Assembly (NCBI GenBank): GCA_964617645.1
Contig: CAZTYE010000009.1
Span: forward strand, 62,001-126,000
Reading direction: 5' to 3'
DNA: 64,000 bases
Source of the DNA: JADJGC01 sp964617645
GTDB taxonomy: Bacteria > Zixibacteria > MSB-5A5 > CAIYYT01
Under the pieces are notes generated by a model. That model saw only the letters and a program-made list of their open reading frames with translations, ran no database searches and had not been told where the DNA came from. Below, piece by piece: positions 52,621 to 61,864 of this stretch. Position 1 is the first letter of the stretch, and each line of letters starts with the position of its first letter. The position numbers and the translations under genes are program-made.

Positions 52621-54341
52621 TTGCCGTCCCGCAGCGGAAGATAGAAGCTAAACGCGGTTCCGCGAGGAATATTGGCTCTAAATTCGATATCGCCCCCGTG
52701 ATCGACGATGATCCGGCGGCAGATTGCCAAGCCCAGGCCGCTACCGGTCGCCTTGGTGGTGAATAGCGGCATAAACGGATCATCGCCACGCGCCGCGTCG
52801 ATGCCGCTGCCGTCGTCAACGACTTCGACGCGGAGAAATTGCCCGGCGATTTCAAGTCGTACTTGAACGATCGAGGCCTGTGCTTCGAATGCGTTATTGA
52901 TCAAGTTGACGAGAACTTGGTGAATCTGATTGGGGTCTGCCTGGACTTCAGCAACCACACCACCGCAGTCAAGATGCAGCTTTCCGGCGCTAATGGCGTT
53001 TGCGTAAGTGGCACGAATACTCTCGACAATAGTAGCCGTTGTTAGCGTCTGTTTGCGCGGTTCGGGAAGACGCGCGAATTCGGCAAACGCCGTGAGCAGT
53101 TGCTTCATGCGGCCAATTTCGGTTTGGATGTTTTGCACGGCTGAACGCGCCGCTGATTCGTTCAGATCTCCGGCATCGATTCGCCGCTGCAACTGCGCGA
53201 CGGTGGTAACCAGCGGCATCAGGTAGTTGCGCAGTTCGTGCGCGGTCTGACGCGCGAACATCTGCCAAGCGGCGATTTGTTCGCTGCGCCGAAGACGACG
53301 ATCCGATTCCGCCAGATCGTCAGCGAGGCGATTAATCGCCGCAGTCAGATCGCCGATCTCATCCTCGGCAAAATAGTCGACTCGTTGTGGTGCGGCGCCG
53401 GCGGCAATTCGCTTGGCGGCCTGCGCGGTTTCGGCGATTGGGCGCGTCAGCGAGCGCTGCATGAAGTAGCCGATGAGTATCGCCGGGATCAGAGCGGCCA
53501 GCGCCACCAACGCCAGCGCCCGCAGCAATCGTGCTCGATTGGCGCCTTCGAGCGATTGATCGAAGATCAGCAATATCTGACCAATGTCGCCGCCCGCAAC
53601 ACCGTAGAGCGGCGTTGAGCGAACGAAGTACTCGTGGTCATTAAGGCGCGCCTTCCAAACGGCAGCTCCGGCCCGCGCAGCGGCAATATTGCCGAGCGAG
53701 CCTTGGAGCAGAGTATCGTGAACCACCGTTGCCAGCACCTGATCCCCGCGCACGACGATAATCGCGCCCAGATCGTAAGCCGTCAACGGGAAGCCGTTCA
53801 GGACGAGATCGAGTGGCCGCCCCAGCAGCACCTGCGCGACGTTTTGCTCACGGTAGTGTATCGGCATGGCGGCGATTAGCACAGGAGCTTCGCGAGCCGT
53901 CACGGTCGAATAGAATCCGCTCATTGCGGTGTTTCGGTCCTGGAGAAGTGACTTCAGAGTGATTCTTTCCGCCTGAGGAGCGGCCGCACTGGCAACCACC
54001 AATTGCGAATCGGTTTCGGCAACGCTGATAATGCCGAACTCAAATTCGTTGCGTCCGATGTGCGACCTGAGAATTTGATCGAGTTCGTGTCGACGTCGCG
54101 AAAAATCGATCACACCGACCAGAAAGTCGGTATCGGTCATCATGAACTCGGCGGTATTGGCCAGCGCTGCGAGCCGATCCTCAAGGTATAATCGCAACGC
54201 CGCCGTCGCTGATTCGCTGCGGCGCAATGAAAATCGCTCGGCGGAACTCTCGACGTACAGATAGAAGAGCAGCGTCATCATGATCACCGGCAGCGCCGCG
54301 ACCAATACGAAGGTCCAAATGATTTTGCCGCCGAGCTTCAT
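52617..54341 (-). CDS. NtrY-like membrane histidine kinase
   Basis: A 574-residue sensor. TM1 about 8-30, a long periplasmic region to about 270, TM2 274-294, HAMP (ETAQAAKRIAAGAAPQRVDY), phospho-acceptor H368 in FARQTAHELRNYLMPLV, and ATPase motifs NLINNAFEA, DDGSGID and GSGLGLAICRRII. HELRN followed by YLMPL is the NtrY-like variant. Its cognate regulator follows with a four-base overlap, and an exported protein precedes it with a four-base overlap, so all three are translationally coupled. Confidence 0.93.
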   Translation of the reverse strand: MKLGGKIIWTFVLVAALPVIMMTLLFYLYVESSAERFSLRRSESATAALRLYLEDRLAALANTAEFMMTDTDFLVGVIDFSRRRHELDQILRSHIGRNEFEFGIISVAETDSQLVVASAAAPQAERITLKSLLQDRNTAMSGFYSTVTAREAPVLIAAMPIHYREQNVAQVLLGRPLDLVLNGFPLTAYDLGAIIVVRGDQVLATVVHDTLLQGSLGNIAAARAGAAVWKARLNDHEYFVRSTPLYGVAGGDIGQILLIFDQSLEGANRARLLRALALVALAALIPAILIGYFMQRSLTRPIAETAQAAKRIAAGAAPQRVDYFAEDEIGDLTAAINRLADDLAESDRRLRRSEQIAAWQMFARQTAHELRNYLMPLVTTVAQLQRRIDAGDLNESAARSAVQNIQTEIGRMKQLLTAFAEFARLPEPRKQTLTTATIVESIRATYANAISAGKLHLDCGGVVAEVQADPNQIHQVLVNLINNAFEAQASIVQVRLEIAGQFLRVEVVDDGSGIDAARGDDPFMPLFTTKATGSGLGLAICRRIIVDHGGDIEFRANIPRGTAFSFYLPLRDGK

Positions 54342-55522
54342 TCTTTAATTCGATAGAGACTGGTGAGCGAAATGGAGCTGTCGCGTCGTTGCAAGCAGCG
54401 CGTGTTGGCGCCGAGTTTCATCATCAGCTTGGTTCTTCCGAGCGGAATCAGCCGGCAAGAATAGGCAACTTCGCGCAGCAAGAGCATGAGTGATTCATCG
54501 GATTCCGGACGCGCAAGCCGTTCGAAATCAAATTCGAGTTCCGGCATCAGTGTCGTCATCCCGCTGGCCATGAGAACTTTGATCATGTGCTCGCGTGTAC
54601 GATTGAAGCTTGTATCGCCTTCATCGAGCACATAGGGCATCAACAACAAGTCGCGTTTCGGCTCGGCGCTACAATCGGACTTCGTGCCTGCCAGCCGGTC
54701 AATCCGAGACATCAGGCGATCGAGAATTCGCGGACACACCGCTTGATAGGCGAAGTCCCATTTTGTCGGCAAATCCGTTTTCTTCATCGCCGAAAAAAGT
54801 TGAACGGCCTTTGCCGAATCTCGGGGATGTCCGAACTTTCGCGCCCGGCCGATGTACGCGGCCGATAACGGCACGCGCGTCGAATCCGAGAATTCACCCT
54901 TGAGCGCATAGTTGACCGCGGCGGCCGCCAGTTCGTCGACTTTCAGCTTGGCAACGACGTACCACTCGACCGTCAACGGCGTTTTGAGATCCGACCAAGT
55001 TGAGTCGTCGATTTCCGTTTCCGGCATGATCAGCGCATCGATCTTACCCAATAGCCAGTCAACTCTTATGTCTTGAGCGCTATCGTAGCGGCGATACTCG
55101 ATGTCAATGCCCAGATCAACATTCTCTCTCGGCCAGAGAGAATCCAAGGGGATCAGGCGTGGCAATCCGACGATGAATCTTGGCGCGATTTTCGTCCCGT
55201 CAAGAACTGCGGTCAGCGAGAAATCCGACTTCTCCGTAAAGCGCCGGAGGATAGAGTCGGGTACCGGCATTGTTGCGACGAGCTCATAAAGCGCATCGGT
55301 AACCTGAAGCTCGTATCGGCTGCCGTCGCGCCAAGTAGCAACGATATCGAACTCCGGAGTCAGCCGCAACCCCTCCGGCTGACGCACCCATAAGCGATTT
55401 CCGGCCAGCGACTCCAATGTAACCGACGACCGGACGGTCGAGTTCGGCGTCTGGGAAAGCAATTGCGTGAAACCGCTCGCGCAGGCAAAGATCACTGTCA
55501 ATAATCGCACGAATCGTTGCAT
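54338..55522 (-). CDS. Exported protein of unknown function coupled to the NtrYX-like pair
   Basis: A 394-residue protein with signal peptide (about 1-23). I do not recognise a family with confidence. The early part, VRQPEGLRLTPEFDIVATWR and then DGTKIAPRFIVG, recalls substrate-binding proteins of the peptide/nickel class, which would make it a possible sensing partner for the downstream kinase, but the fold is not certain. Five Cys residues occur in the mature C-terminal part. GAGGGAAG precedes the ATG. Its stop overlaps the kinase start, so it is made together with the two-component pair. Confidence 0.75.
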   Translation of the reverse strand: MQRFVRLLTVIFACASGFTQLLSQTPNSTVRSSVTLESLAGNRLWVRQPEGLRLTPEFDIVATWRDGSRYELQVTDALYELVATMPVPDSILRRFTEKSDFSLTAVLDGTKIAPRFIVGLPRLIPLDSLWPRENVDLGIDIEYRRYDSAQDIRVDWLLGKIDALIMPETEIDDSTWSDLKTPLTVEWYVVAKLKVDELAAAAVNYALKGEFSDSTRVPLSAAYIGRARKFGHPRDSAKAVQLFSAMKKTDLPTKWDFAYQAVCPRILDRLMSRIDRLAGTKSDCSAEPKRDLLLMPYVLDEGDTSFNRTREHMIKVLMASGMTTLMPELEFDFERLARPESDESLMLLLREVAYSCRLIPLGRTKLMMKLGANTRCLQRRDSSISLTSLYRIKE

Positions 55523-55616
55523 CTTCCCTCGAATTATCGATCAATTATACACCTTCGGCGCACACGCTGCGAACGATTTCTCGGCCTCCCTCAAACGGCG
55601 ACGATCGCGAAAGCGA

Positions 55617-55645
55617 TTGAAAAATCGGCCGCATTCGGCTATAAT
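55617..55645 (+). promoter_or_regulatory. Near-consensus promoter directly before obg
   Basis: TTGAAA (55617-55622), exactly 17 bases, TATAAT (55640-55645). The expected transcription start is five to seven bases before the ATG at 55658, and no Shine-Dalgarno is present, implying an almost leaderless mRNA. Confidence 0.7.
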
Positions 55646-55657
55646 CTGCATCCCGAT

Positions 55658-56668
55658 ATGCAGCGATTTGTCGATTTGTGCGAGATCTATGTGCGCGCCG
55701 GTCACGGCGGCCCCGGGCGAATCAGCTTTCGAACGGAGAAATACATTCCGAAGGGCGGGCCTGACGGCGGCGACGGCGGCAAAGGTGGCGATGTCGTCTT
55801 TCTGGTTGACGCCAACCTCAATACATTGAGGGACTTTACATATCGAGTCAAGTACCGGGCGGAAGACGGCAATCCCGGCGAGGCCGGGTTACGCAGCGGC
55901 GAATCCGGAACGGATCTGATCATCAGAATACCGCCGGGTACGTTGATCAAAAACCGAGACACCGGTGAACTCATTGCCGACCTGGCGACCGACGGCGAGC
56001 GATTTGTGGTCTGTAAAGGCGGAAAGGGCGGACGGGGCAACAACCATTTCAAATCGCCAACCAATCAAACGCCGCGCCGTGCCGATTCCGGCTTGCCCGG
56101 AGACGAGCTCAACCTGATTCTCGAACTAAAACTGGTGGCGGATGTCGGCCTGGTCGGCTATCCCAACGCCGGGAAGTCGACATTTCTTGCGGCGGTGTCG
56201 GATGCCAAACCAAAGATCGCTTCGTACCCCTTTACGACTTTGGCGCCGAATCTGGGTGTGGTTCGTTCTGCGGATTTCCGGACTTTCACCGTGGCGGATA
56301 TTCCGGGCATTATTGAAGGCGCAAGTCTGGGTAAAGGTCTCGGAATTCAGTTCCTGCGCCACATTCAGCGTGTTCGCGTCCTGTGCTTTATTCTCGATGC
56401 CAGTGATCCCGACTATCAGCGACACTTTGCGTCGCTCAAGGAAGAACTCGGTGCCTTCGATCCGTCGCTGCTCGAGCGGTCGGAGTTAGTATTACTCAAT
56501 AAGCTCGACGCGCTCGATGCCGATCGCCACTTGGAGATCGCGTCACTGCTCAACGAAGACACGCTCGAGATATCCGCAAAAGAGCGAGTTAACATCGATC
56601 AGGCGATTTCCCGATTGTGGGATAAGCTTAGAGAGTTTCGCGAGGAGAGCGATGTCGCAGCTCGATGA
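55658..56668 (+). CDS. obgE: GTPase Obg (ribosome assembly)
   Basis: A 336-residue essential GTPase linked to 50S maturation and stress. The Obg fold (residues 1-158) is glycine-rich: HGGPGRISFRTEKYIPKGGP, GGDGGKGGDVVF and GGKGGRGNNHF. The G domain follows with GYPNAGKS, DIPGIIEGAS and LNKLDAL. The C-terminal OCT domain of some homologues is absent. ATG at 55658 is chosen by homology (MQRFVDLCEIYVRAGHGG); the frame extends upstream to 55517 without similarity. It overlaps dprA by 17 bases. Confidence 0.96.
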   Translation: MQRFVDLCEIYVRAGHGGPGRISFRTEKYIPKGGPDGGDGGKGGDVVFLVDANLNTLRDFTYRVKYRAEDGNPGEAGLRSGESGTDLIIRIPPGTLIKNRDTGELIADLATDGERFVVCKGGKGGRGNNHFKSPTNQTPRRADSGLPGDELNLILELKLVADVGLVGYPNAGKSTFLAAVSDAKPKIASYPFTTLAPNLGVVRSADFRTFTVADIPGIIEGASLGKGLGIQFLRHIQRVRVLCFILDASDPDYQRHFASLKEELGAFDPSLLERSELVLLNKLDALDADRHLEIASLLNEDTLEISAKERVNIDQAISRLWDKLREFREESDVAAR

Positions 56669-57749
56669 TCCCCGCTGCTGGTGGTTTGCGCTCAACGGCG
56701 TTGCCAATATCGGTGCGGTTCGTTTTGTGGCGCTGGTGAGGAAGTTCGGCTCGCCGCAGGCAGTATTCGAGGCGCCCCGGTCCGCGCTGGCGAAAATCCC
56801 CGATATCGGGGAGAAGGTGATCGCGGCGTTAAGCGAGCCGATCGATGAGATCGAATGCCGCCGTCAGGTCGAACAACTCGACCGTCGCGGTGCGCGACTC
56901 CTCACGATCCTTGATTCCGATTATCCGCTATGTCTGAAGAAGATTTACGATCCGCCGCCATTTCTCATCGTTAAGGGCGAACTGAGGCCGGGCGATGAAT
57001 CAGCGGTGGCGTTGGTTGGCAGCCGGGCGTTCACCGATTACGGTCGTCAAGTCACCGAACTTCTGGGGCGCGAACTATGTGCCGCCGGCGTCACGGTCGT
57101 TTCTGGACTGGCCAGCGGAATTGACTCGATTGCCCACAAAGCGGCGATTTCTTCTGGCGGCCGGACAATTGGCGTTCTTGGCTGCGGTCTGGACACGATC
57201 TATCCGCCGGAGAACAAGAGTCTCTATGAAGACGTAGCGGCAAACGGTGCGGTCATCACAGAGTTCCCTTTTGAAACAAAACCAGAAAAGTTCAATTTTC
57301 CGAGCCGCAACCGGATAATCGCCGGATTGTCACGCGGCGTTGTTGTGATCGAAGCTCGCAAGGGTTCGGGAGCGCTCATAACGGCGAAGCATGCGATGGA
57401 TCAAAACCGCGAGGTGTTCGCAGTGCCCGGCAATATTCTCCATCAATCGACGCATGGAACGAACGAACTGCTTAAGCAAGGCGCGATACCGGTAACTCAG
57501 ACCGCGGATATTCTGTTGGCACTGGGACTTCATCCGCAGCAACGGCGTGAACCCCCCAAACCTGCACCGTCACTTCCGGAAGCCGAACAGGCCATCTATG
57601 ATAGGCTTTCCGATCAGCCGCAACTGGTAGATTCGTTGTCAGTTTCCGTTAACCGACCGGTGCAGGAAGTGCTATCTTTATTGCTTAGTCTCGAGATGGC
57701 AGGATTGGTGCGGCAGCTTCCGGGCAAGCAATTCCTGCGCGCCGTCTAA
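56652..57749 (+). CDS. dprA: DNA-processing protein DprA
   Basis: A 365-residue protein that binds single-stranded DNA and loads RecA during transformation. An N-terminal helix-hairpin-helix/SAM-like part is present, then the Rossmann DprA core: ALVGSRAFTDYGR, VVSGLASGIDSIAHKAAI, GVLGCGLDTIYPPEN, FPSRNRIIAGLSRGVVVIEA and SGALITAKHAMDQNREVFAVPG. A C-terminal winged-helix domain ends the protein. The ATG at 56652 follows GAGGAG inside the obg end. No com genes are in the window, so transformability is only suggested. Confidence 0.95.
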   Translation: MSQLDDPRCWWFALNGVANIGAVRFVALVRKFGSPQAVFEAPRSALAKIPDIGEKVIAALSEPIDEIECRRQVEQLDRRGARLLTILDSDYPLCLKKIYDPPPFLIVKGELRPGDESAVALVGSRAFTDYGRQVTELLGRELCAAGVTVVSGLASGIDSIAHKAAISSGGRTIGVLGCGLDTIYPPENKSLYEDVAANGAVITEFPFETKPEKFNFPSRNRIIAGLSRGVVVIEARKGSGALITAKHAMDQNREVFAVPGNILHQSTHGTNELLKQGAIPVTQTADILLALGLHPQQRREPPKPAPSLPEAEQAIYDRLSDQPQLVDSLSVSVNRPVQEVLSLLLSLEMAGLVRQLPGKQFLRAV

Positions 57750-57761
57750 AAGGACTGGAAC

Positions 57762-58022
57762 TTGGTCACGAAAACGGTTAAAATACAGAACAAGTTAGGC
57801 TTGCACGCGCGTCCATCAGCCAAGGTTGTGCAAACGACGACAAAGTTCAAATCGGAAATCACGCTGGCCAAGGAAGGCTTGGAAGTTAACGGCAAGTCGA
57901 TTATGGGTGTCATGATGCTCGCCGCCGAAATGGGCGCCGAGATCGTGATAACAGCCACTGGCGAGGACGAGGAAGAGGCGCTGCGTGTGGTAAGTGACGT
58001 CGTTGCCTCTAAATTTGACTAA
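57762..58022 (+). CDS. ptsH: Phosphocarrier protein HPr
   Basis: An 86-residue PTS phosphocarrier. H15 in LGLHARPSA accepts phosphate from enzyme I. S46 in VNGKSIMGVMML is the regulatory serine phosphorylated by HPr kinase in bacteria that have it. The start is TTG at 57762 with AGGA upstream; no ATG is available. Directly followed by ptsI, but no EIIA/B/C genes are in the window. Confidence 0.95.
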   Translation: MVTKTVKIQNKLGLHARPSAKVVQTTTKFKSEITLAKEGLEVNGKSIMGVMMLAAEMGAEIVITATGEDEEEALRVVSDVVASKFD

Positions 58023-58079
58023 CCACAGAGAGTAAGTGGATATCGGCCGGCAAGGAGCCGAGTGAGTTGATTCGTTTTT

Positions 58080-59870
58080 ATGCCCACCAAACCGCGCACT
58101 GGTGACACAACGAACAAAGAGCTGAGACTAAAAGGGCTGATCGCGTCGCCTGGGATCGCTATCGCGCGCAGCTTCAAGCACGATAATGGCCCGCGAACAA
58201 TTGTCAAGCGCGCGATCGATCCGACGCAAGTCGACGTAGAACTGGGACGCTTAAGCGCCGCGATTGCCTCAGCCCGGCATGAGATCGAACAGCTCCACGA
58301 GGAGGCGGATCGCTCGGTCGGTTCGCTACTCGCGAAAATCTTCGAGGCGCAGTTGCTGATTCTGGAAGACCAAACTTTTCTGCAAGCCGTCAACGATGAA
58401 ATCAGACGTACGCACACCAATGCGGAATTCGTCTACAATAAACATCTGCAAAAGACGCTCGTCGGTTTGCGCAAGTCGCACGACGCGTACTTACGCGAGA
58501 TGGCGAACGACATTAACGCGACGGCGGCCAAGGTGTTCGGCTTTCTGATCGGGCACCACGTCAATAAGCTGGTCAACAACAAGGGAAAGATCGCTCTGGC
58601 GGAGGACTTTTCGCCCGGCGAAATCGTGTTAATGGAAAAATACGGCATACCCGGTTTTGCGACTTCGCTCGGCGCGCCGACTTCGCACATGGCGTTGATC
58701 GCCAAGTCGCTGATGATCCCCGGCGTGGTCGGCGTCGCGCGCCTTCAGGAGAAAGTTCCGGATCATGCGGCGGTGATTATTGACGGCGACAACGGCGAAG
58801 TGATCGTCAACCCGGAAACAAATACGCTCGCCGAATATCGAGAGCATCTGCGACGGCGCCGCGGCGAAATGACGCGCGATCTCCGCGGGATCGGCAAGAT
58901 TCCGTCGACGACGGTTGATGGTCGTGAAATCGAAGTTTCTGCCAACTTGGAGATACCATCGGAAACGGATCAGGTGCTATCGACGGGCAAAGTCGGTGTT
59001 GGGCTTTACCGAACGGAATTTTTCTATCTGACCAAACTGCGCTTCCCGACCGAAGATGAGCAAACCAAGATATACACCGAGATTGCGCGGACCTTCTTCC
59101 CGAATATCGTGACGCTACGCGTGTTTGACCTTGGATCGGACAAAGTGGTCGGCGACTACCGCGACCCCGACGAAGCCAACCCGGCGCTCGGCTGGCGCGG
59201 TATCCGGCTCGATCTGGACATCCCCGAGATCTTCAAAACTCAGGTTCGCGCGATTCTCAAAGCATCGGGCCAGTTTCGGAACATTCGCATTATGCTGCCG
59301 ATGGTGTCGACGGCGATGGAGATCGTCAAAGCCAAGCGCATCATTCATGTAGCTATGAAAGAACTGCGCAGCGAAAAAACCGCGTACGATGAGAGAATTG
59401 AAATCGGCATCATGATCGAAGTGCCGGCAGCGGCGGTGATGGCTTTCGAACTGGCGCCCCATGTCTGTTTTTTTTCCATCGGCACGAACGATCTGGTGCA
59501 ATACACGCTGGCTGCCGATCGCACGAACAAGCGGGTGGCCGGCTTGTATCGAGAACTTCATCCGGCGGTGCTGCGTCTGATCAAGACTACAATCGATGCC
59601 GGTGTCCGGCACGATATCCCGGTGGCGTTGTGCGGCGAATTGGCGAGCCGCGCGCTCGCGATTCCGCTGTTGGTCGGGATGGGGCTGCGATCGTTCTCCG
59701 TGGTCCCGACGCGAGTGGCGAAAGTCAAGCGCCTGATTGCGTCATTGGATTTCTCAGATTGCCGTGCGTTGGCCGAGCGAGTTCTAACCGTACCGACGAC
59801 AGAAAAAGTCGAGGCGTTGCTTCACAATTGGTGCGGCGCAAATTTGGATAAGGATTTCTTGGAGGAATAA
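58080..59870 (+). CDS. ptsI: PTS enzyme I (phosphoenolpyruvate-protein phosphotransferase)
   Basis: A 596-residue cytosolic enzyme that phosphorylates itself from PEP and passes phosphate to HPr. The N-terminal HPr-binding domain is followed by the swivel phosphohistidine H203 in GAPTSHMALIAKS. The TIM-barrel PEP domain has GLYRTEFFYL, GWRGIRLDLD, IGTNDLVQYTLAADR and C518 in ALCGELAS. All catalytic landmarks are present. The Shine-Dalgarno is weak. Confidence 0.96.
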   Translation: MPTKPRTGDTTNKELRLKGLIASPGIAIARSFKHDNGPRTIVKRAIDPTQVDVELGRLSAAIASARHEIEQLHEEADRSVGSLLAKIFEAQLLILEDQTFLQAVNDEIRRTHTNAEFVYNKHLQKTLVGLRKSHDAYLREMANDINATAAKVFGFLIGHHVNKLVNNKGKIALAEDFSPGEIVLMEKYGIPGFATSLGAPTSHMALIAKSLMIPGVVGVARLQEKVPDHAAVIIDGDNGEVIVNPETNTLAEYREHLRRRRGEMTRDLRGIGKIPSTTVDGREIEVSANLEIPSETDQVLSTGKVGVGLYRTEFFYLTKLRFPTEDEQTKIYTEIARTFFPNIVTLRVFDLGSDKVVGDYRDPDEANPALGWRGIRLDLDIPEIFKTQVRAILKASGQFRNIRIMLPMVSTAMEIVKAKRIIHVAMKELRSEKTAYDERIEIGIMIEVPAAAVMAFELAPHVCFFSIGTNDLVQYTLAADRTNKRVAGLYRELHPAVLRLIKTTIDAGVRHDIPVALCGELASRALAIPLLVGMGLRSFSVVPTRVAKVKRLIASLDFSDCRALAERVLTVPTTEKVEALLHNWCGANLDKDFLEE

Positions 59871-60935
59871 ATGGACTGGGGTACCAAAGTGGTCGGCAAG
59901 TTCGATCCGACCAATATGTATCAGCGGATTTTTGATTTTCCGCAGCAACTACTTGAGGGCTTTTCGCTCCCCGTATTCGGCGACATTTCCGATTACAACG
60001 CCGGGCGATTCAAGAATATCGTCGTCTGCGGTATGGGTGGGTCGGCGATCGGCGGCGATTTCGTGCGCTCATATTTGGCCGATCAACTGAAGGTACCGAT
60101 GTTGATCAATCGGGGTTATCGGCTGCCGAAGTTTGTCGACGCCGACTCGCTGGTGATTTGTTCGTCGTATTCCGGCAATACTGAGGAAACGCTGGCCTGT
60201 TTCGAGGACGCGATAAGCCGGCTGAGCAAAGTGTTCGTAATTACAACCGGCGGCAAATTGGCGGGAATGGCTGATGCCAACGACATTCCGCACATCACAC
60301 TTCCCGGCGGATTTGAGCCGCGCGCAGCATTGGGATATTCATTCGGACCGATTCTTCTGCTTATGCAGAAATTGGGTTTCGTTGGTGATCAGGCCGCAAT
60401 CGTTGCCGAAGCGGCGAAGTATTTGGAGTCAACGCGAAAGAAGTTGGCGATAACCGTGTCCGAGTCGAAGAATGAGGCGAAGAAGCTGGCGCTAAAATTG
60501 AGAGATCGGATCGGAATCGTCTATGCCGGATGCGACTTCTATGACGTCGCTGCAATCCGCTTTAAGGGTCAGATCTGCGAGAACGGCAAGCACCTGTCGT
60601 ATGCTAATATCGCGCCGGAGTTCAACCACAACGAACTCGTGGGATTCGATTTCCCCAAGTCATTGGTCAAGAAGCTCATTGTTATCTGGCTCGGAGGTTC
60701 CGGTGACCACAGAGGTGTGGTGAATCGCGTGAAGGTGGTCGACAAGATTCTCAAAGGAAAGCGCATCCCGTCGACGGTCGTTTCCGGCAAAGGACCGAAT
60801 CGGCTGGCCGAGATACTGTCCATCGTGCAATTCGGTGATCTGGCCAGTTATTATCTGGCGCTGGTAAACAAGACCGATCCGTCGCCCGTACATGTTATCA
60901 ACAAGCTGAAATCTGCGCTGGAGAAGATGAAGTGA
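59871..60935 (+). CDS. Bifunctional phosphoglucose/phosphomannose isomerase
   Basis: A 354-residue SIS-domain protein of the archaeal-type PGI/PMI family. GMGGSAIGGD and CSSYSGNTEETL form the sugar-phosphate binding loops, and GQICENGKHLSYANIAPEF-NHNELVG contains the catalytic Glu and His. It interconverts glucose-6-P and fructose-6-P, and mannose-6-P with fructose-6-P. It starts on the base after the ptsI stop, GGAGG upstream, so it shares the PTS operon. The GTGA overlap at its end joins it to the membrane cluster. Confidence 0.93.
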   Translation: MDWGTKVVGKFDPTNMYQRIFDFPQQLLEGFSLPVFGDISDYNAGRFKNIVVCGMGGSAIGGDFVRSYLADQLKVPMLINRGYRLPKFVDADSLVICSSYSGNTEETLACFEDAISRLSKVFVITTGGKLAGMADANDIPHITLPGGFEPRAALGYSFGPILLLMQKLGFVGDQAAIVAEAAKYLESTRKKLAITVSESKNEAKKLALKLRDRIGIVYAGCDFYDVAAIRFKGQICENGKHLSYANIAPEFNHNELVGFDFPKSLVKKLIVIWLGGSGDHRGVVNRVKVVDKILKGKRIPSTVVSGKGPNRLAEILSIVQFGDLASYYLALVNKTDPSPVHVINKLKSALEKMK

Positions 60936-61864
60936 CCGCTAAGCCGTGCCCGGTTCGGCATGAGAGAACGAGACCATTGAGGCGATTACGATCTCGCTGG
61001 GTCATCGGTCTTCTGCCCATTATTGTACTGCTACTGGCCACACCGCTCTTTGCGCAAGAGGGCGCAGCGCCCACGGCCGATGAAGGATGGTTCCGCGATT
61101 ATCGATTTAACGCGCTGATCGTAATTATTGTCTTCTCAATCGCGATCCAATGGTACACCTATCACGCCAAGAAGGGCACCAAGTTATTCATCCGCAAATT
61201 GGCCGGTCTCGATGCCGTGGAAGAGGCCGTTGGTCGCGCAACGGAAATGGGGCGTCCGGTGCTTTTTATTCCGGGTATCAATGAAATCGACGTGATGGAT
61301 ACGATTGCCGGGCTGTCGATCTTGGGTCGCGTGGCTAAGATCACCGCTCGTTATGAGACGCCGCTCTACGTACCGGTACGCTACCCGATGGTGTTTGCGG
61401 CGGCACAAGAAGTAGTTCAGCAGTCTTACATCGCCGAAGGCAAGGGCGACGCGCAAAACAGGGATTCCGTCCGCTACGTCGCCGGAGAACAGATGGCGTT
61501 TACCGCGACGGTAAACGGCTACATGATGCGCGAACGTCCGGCGGCTAACATTTTCATGGGCGCTTTCTACGCTGAATCCCTGCTTCTGGCAGAGACCGGC
61601 AACGCGGCGGGATCGATTCAGATCGCCGGCACAGCGCAGCCGGAGCAGTTGCCGTTTTTTATTGCCGCCTGCGACTACACTCTGATGGGCGAGGAGCTGT
61701 TCGCGGCGTCGGCATATCTTTCCCACGAACCGATTATGCTCGGCGGCCTAAAGGGACAAGACTTGATGAAAGTATTGATTCTTGCCGCGATCGTCATCGG
61801 CACTTTCATGGTCAGCATCGATTTTCAGGCCGACTGGGCGCGCAGCCTCTTCGAGGTTCGGTGA
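60932..61864 (+). CDS. DUF6754-like membrane protein
   Basis: A 310-residue protein with a GTG start overlapping the isomerase stop as GTGA. Hydrophobic segments lie at about 23-42 (possibly a signal: IIVLLLATPLFAQ), 60-77 and 285-302. The central domain begins KLFIRKLAGLDAVEEAVGRA, then FIPGINEIDVMDTIAGLSIL, PVRYPMVFAAAQEVVQQSY, and AEQLPFFIAACDYTL-like end with EELFAASAYLS. I recall this pattern from proteins annotated as DUF6754; no function is known. It is the first of four tightly coupled membrane genes. Confidence 0.75.
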   Translation: MTAKPCPVRHERTRPLRRLRSRWVIGLLPIIVLLLATPLFAQEGAAPTADEGWFRDYRFNALIVIIVFSIAIQWYTYHAKKGTKLFIRKLAGLDAVEEAVGRATEMGRPVLFIPGINEIDVMDTIAGLSILGRVAKITARYETPLYVPVRYPMVFAAAQEVVQQSYIAEGKGDAQNRDSVRYVAGEQMAFTATVNGYMMRERPAANIFMGAFYAESLLLAETGNAAGSIQIAGTAQPEQLPFFIAACDYTLMGEELFAASAYLSHEPIMLGGLKGQDLMKVLILAAIVIGTFMVSIDFQADWARSLFEVR

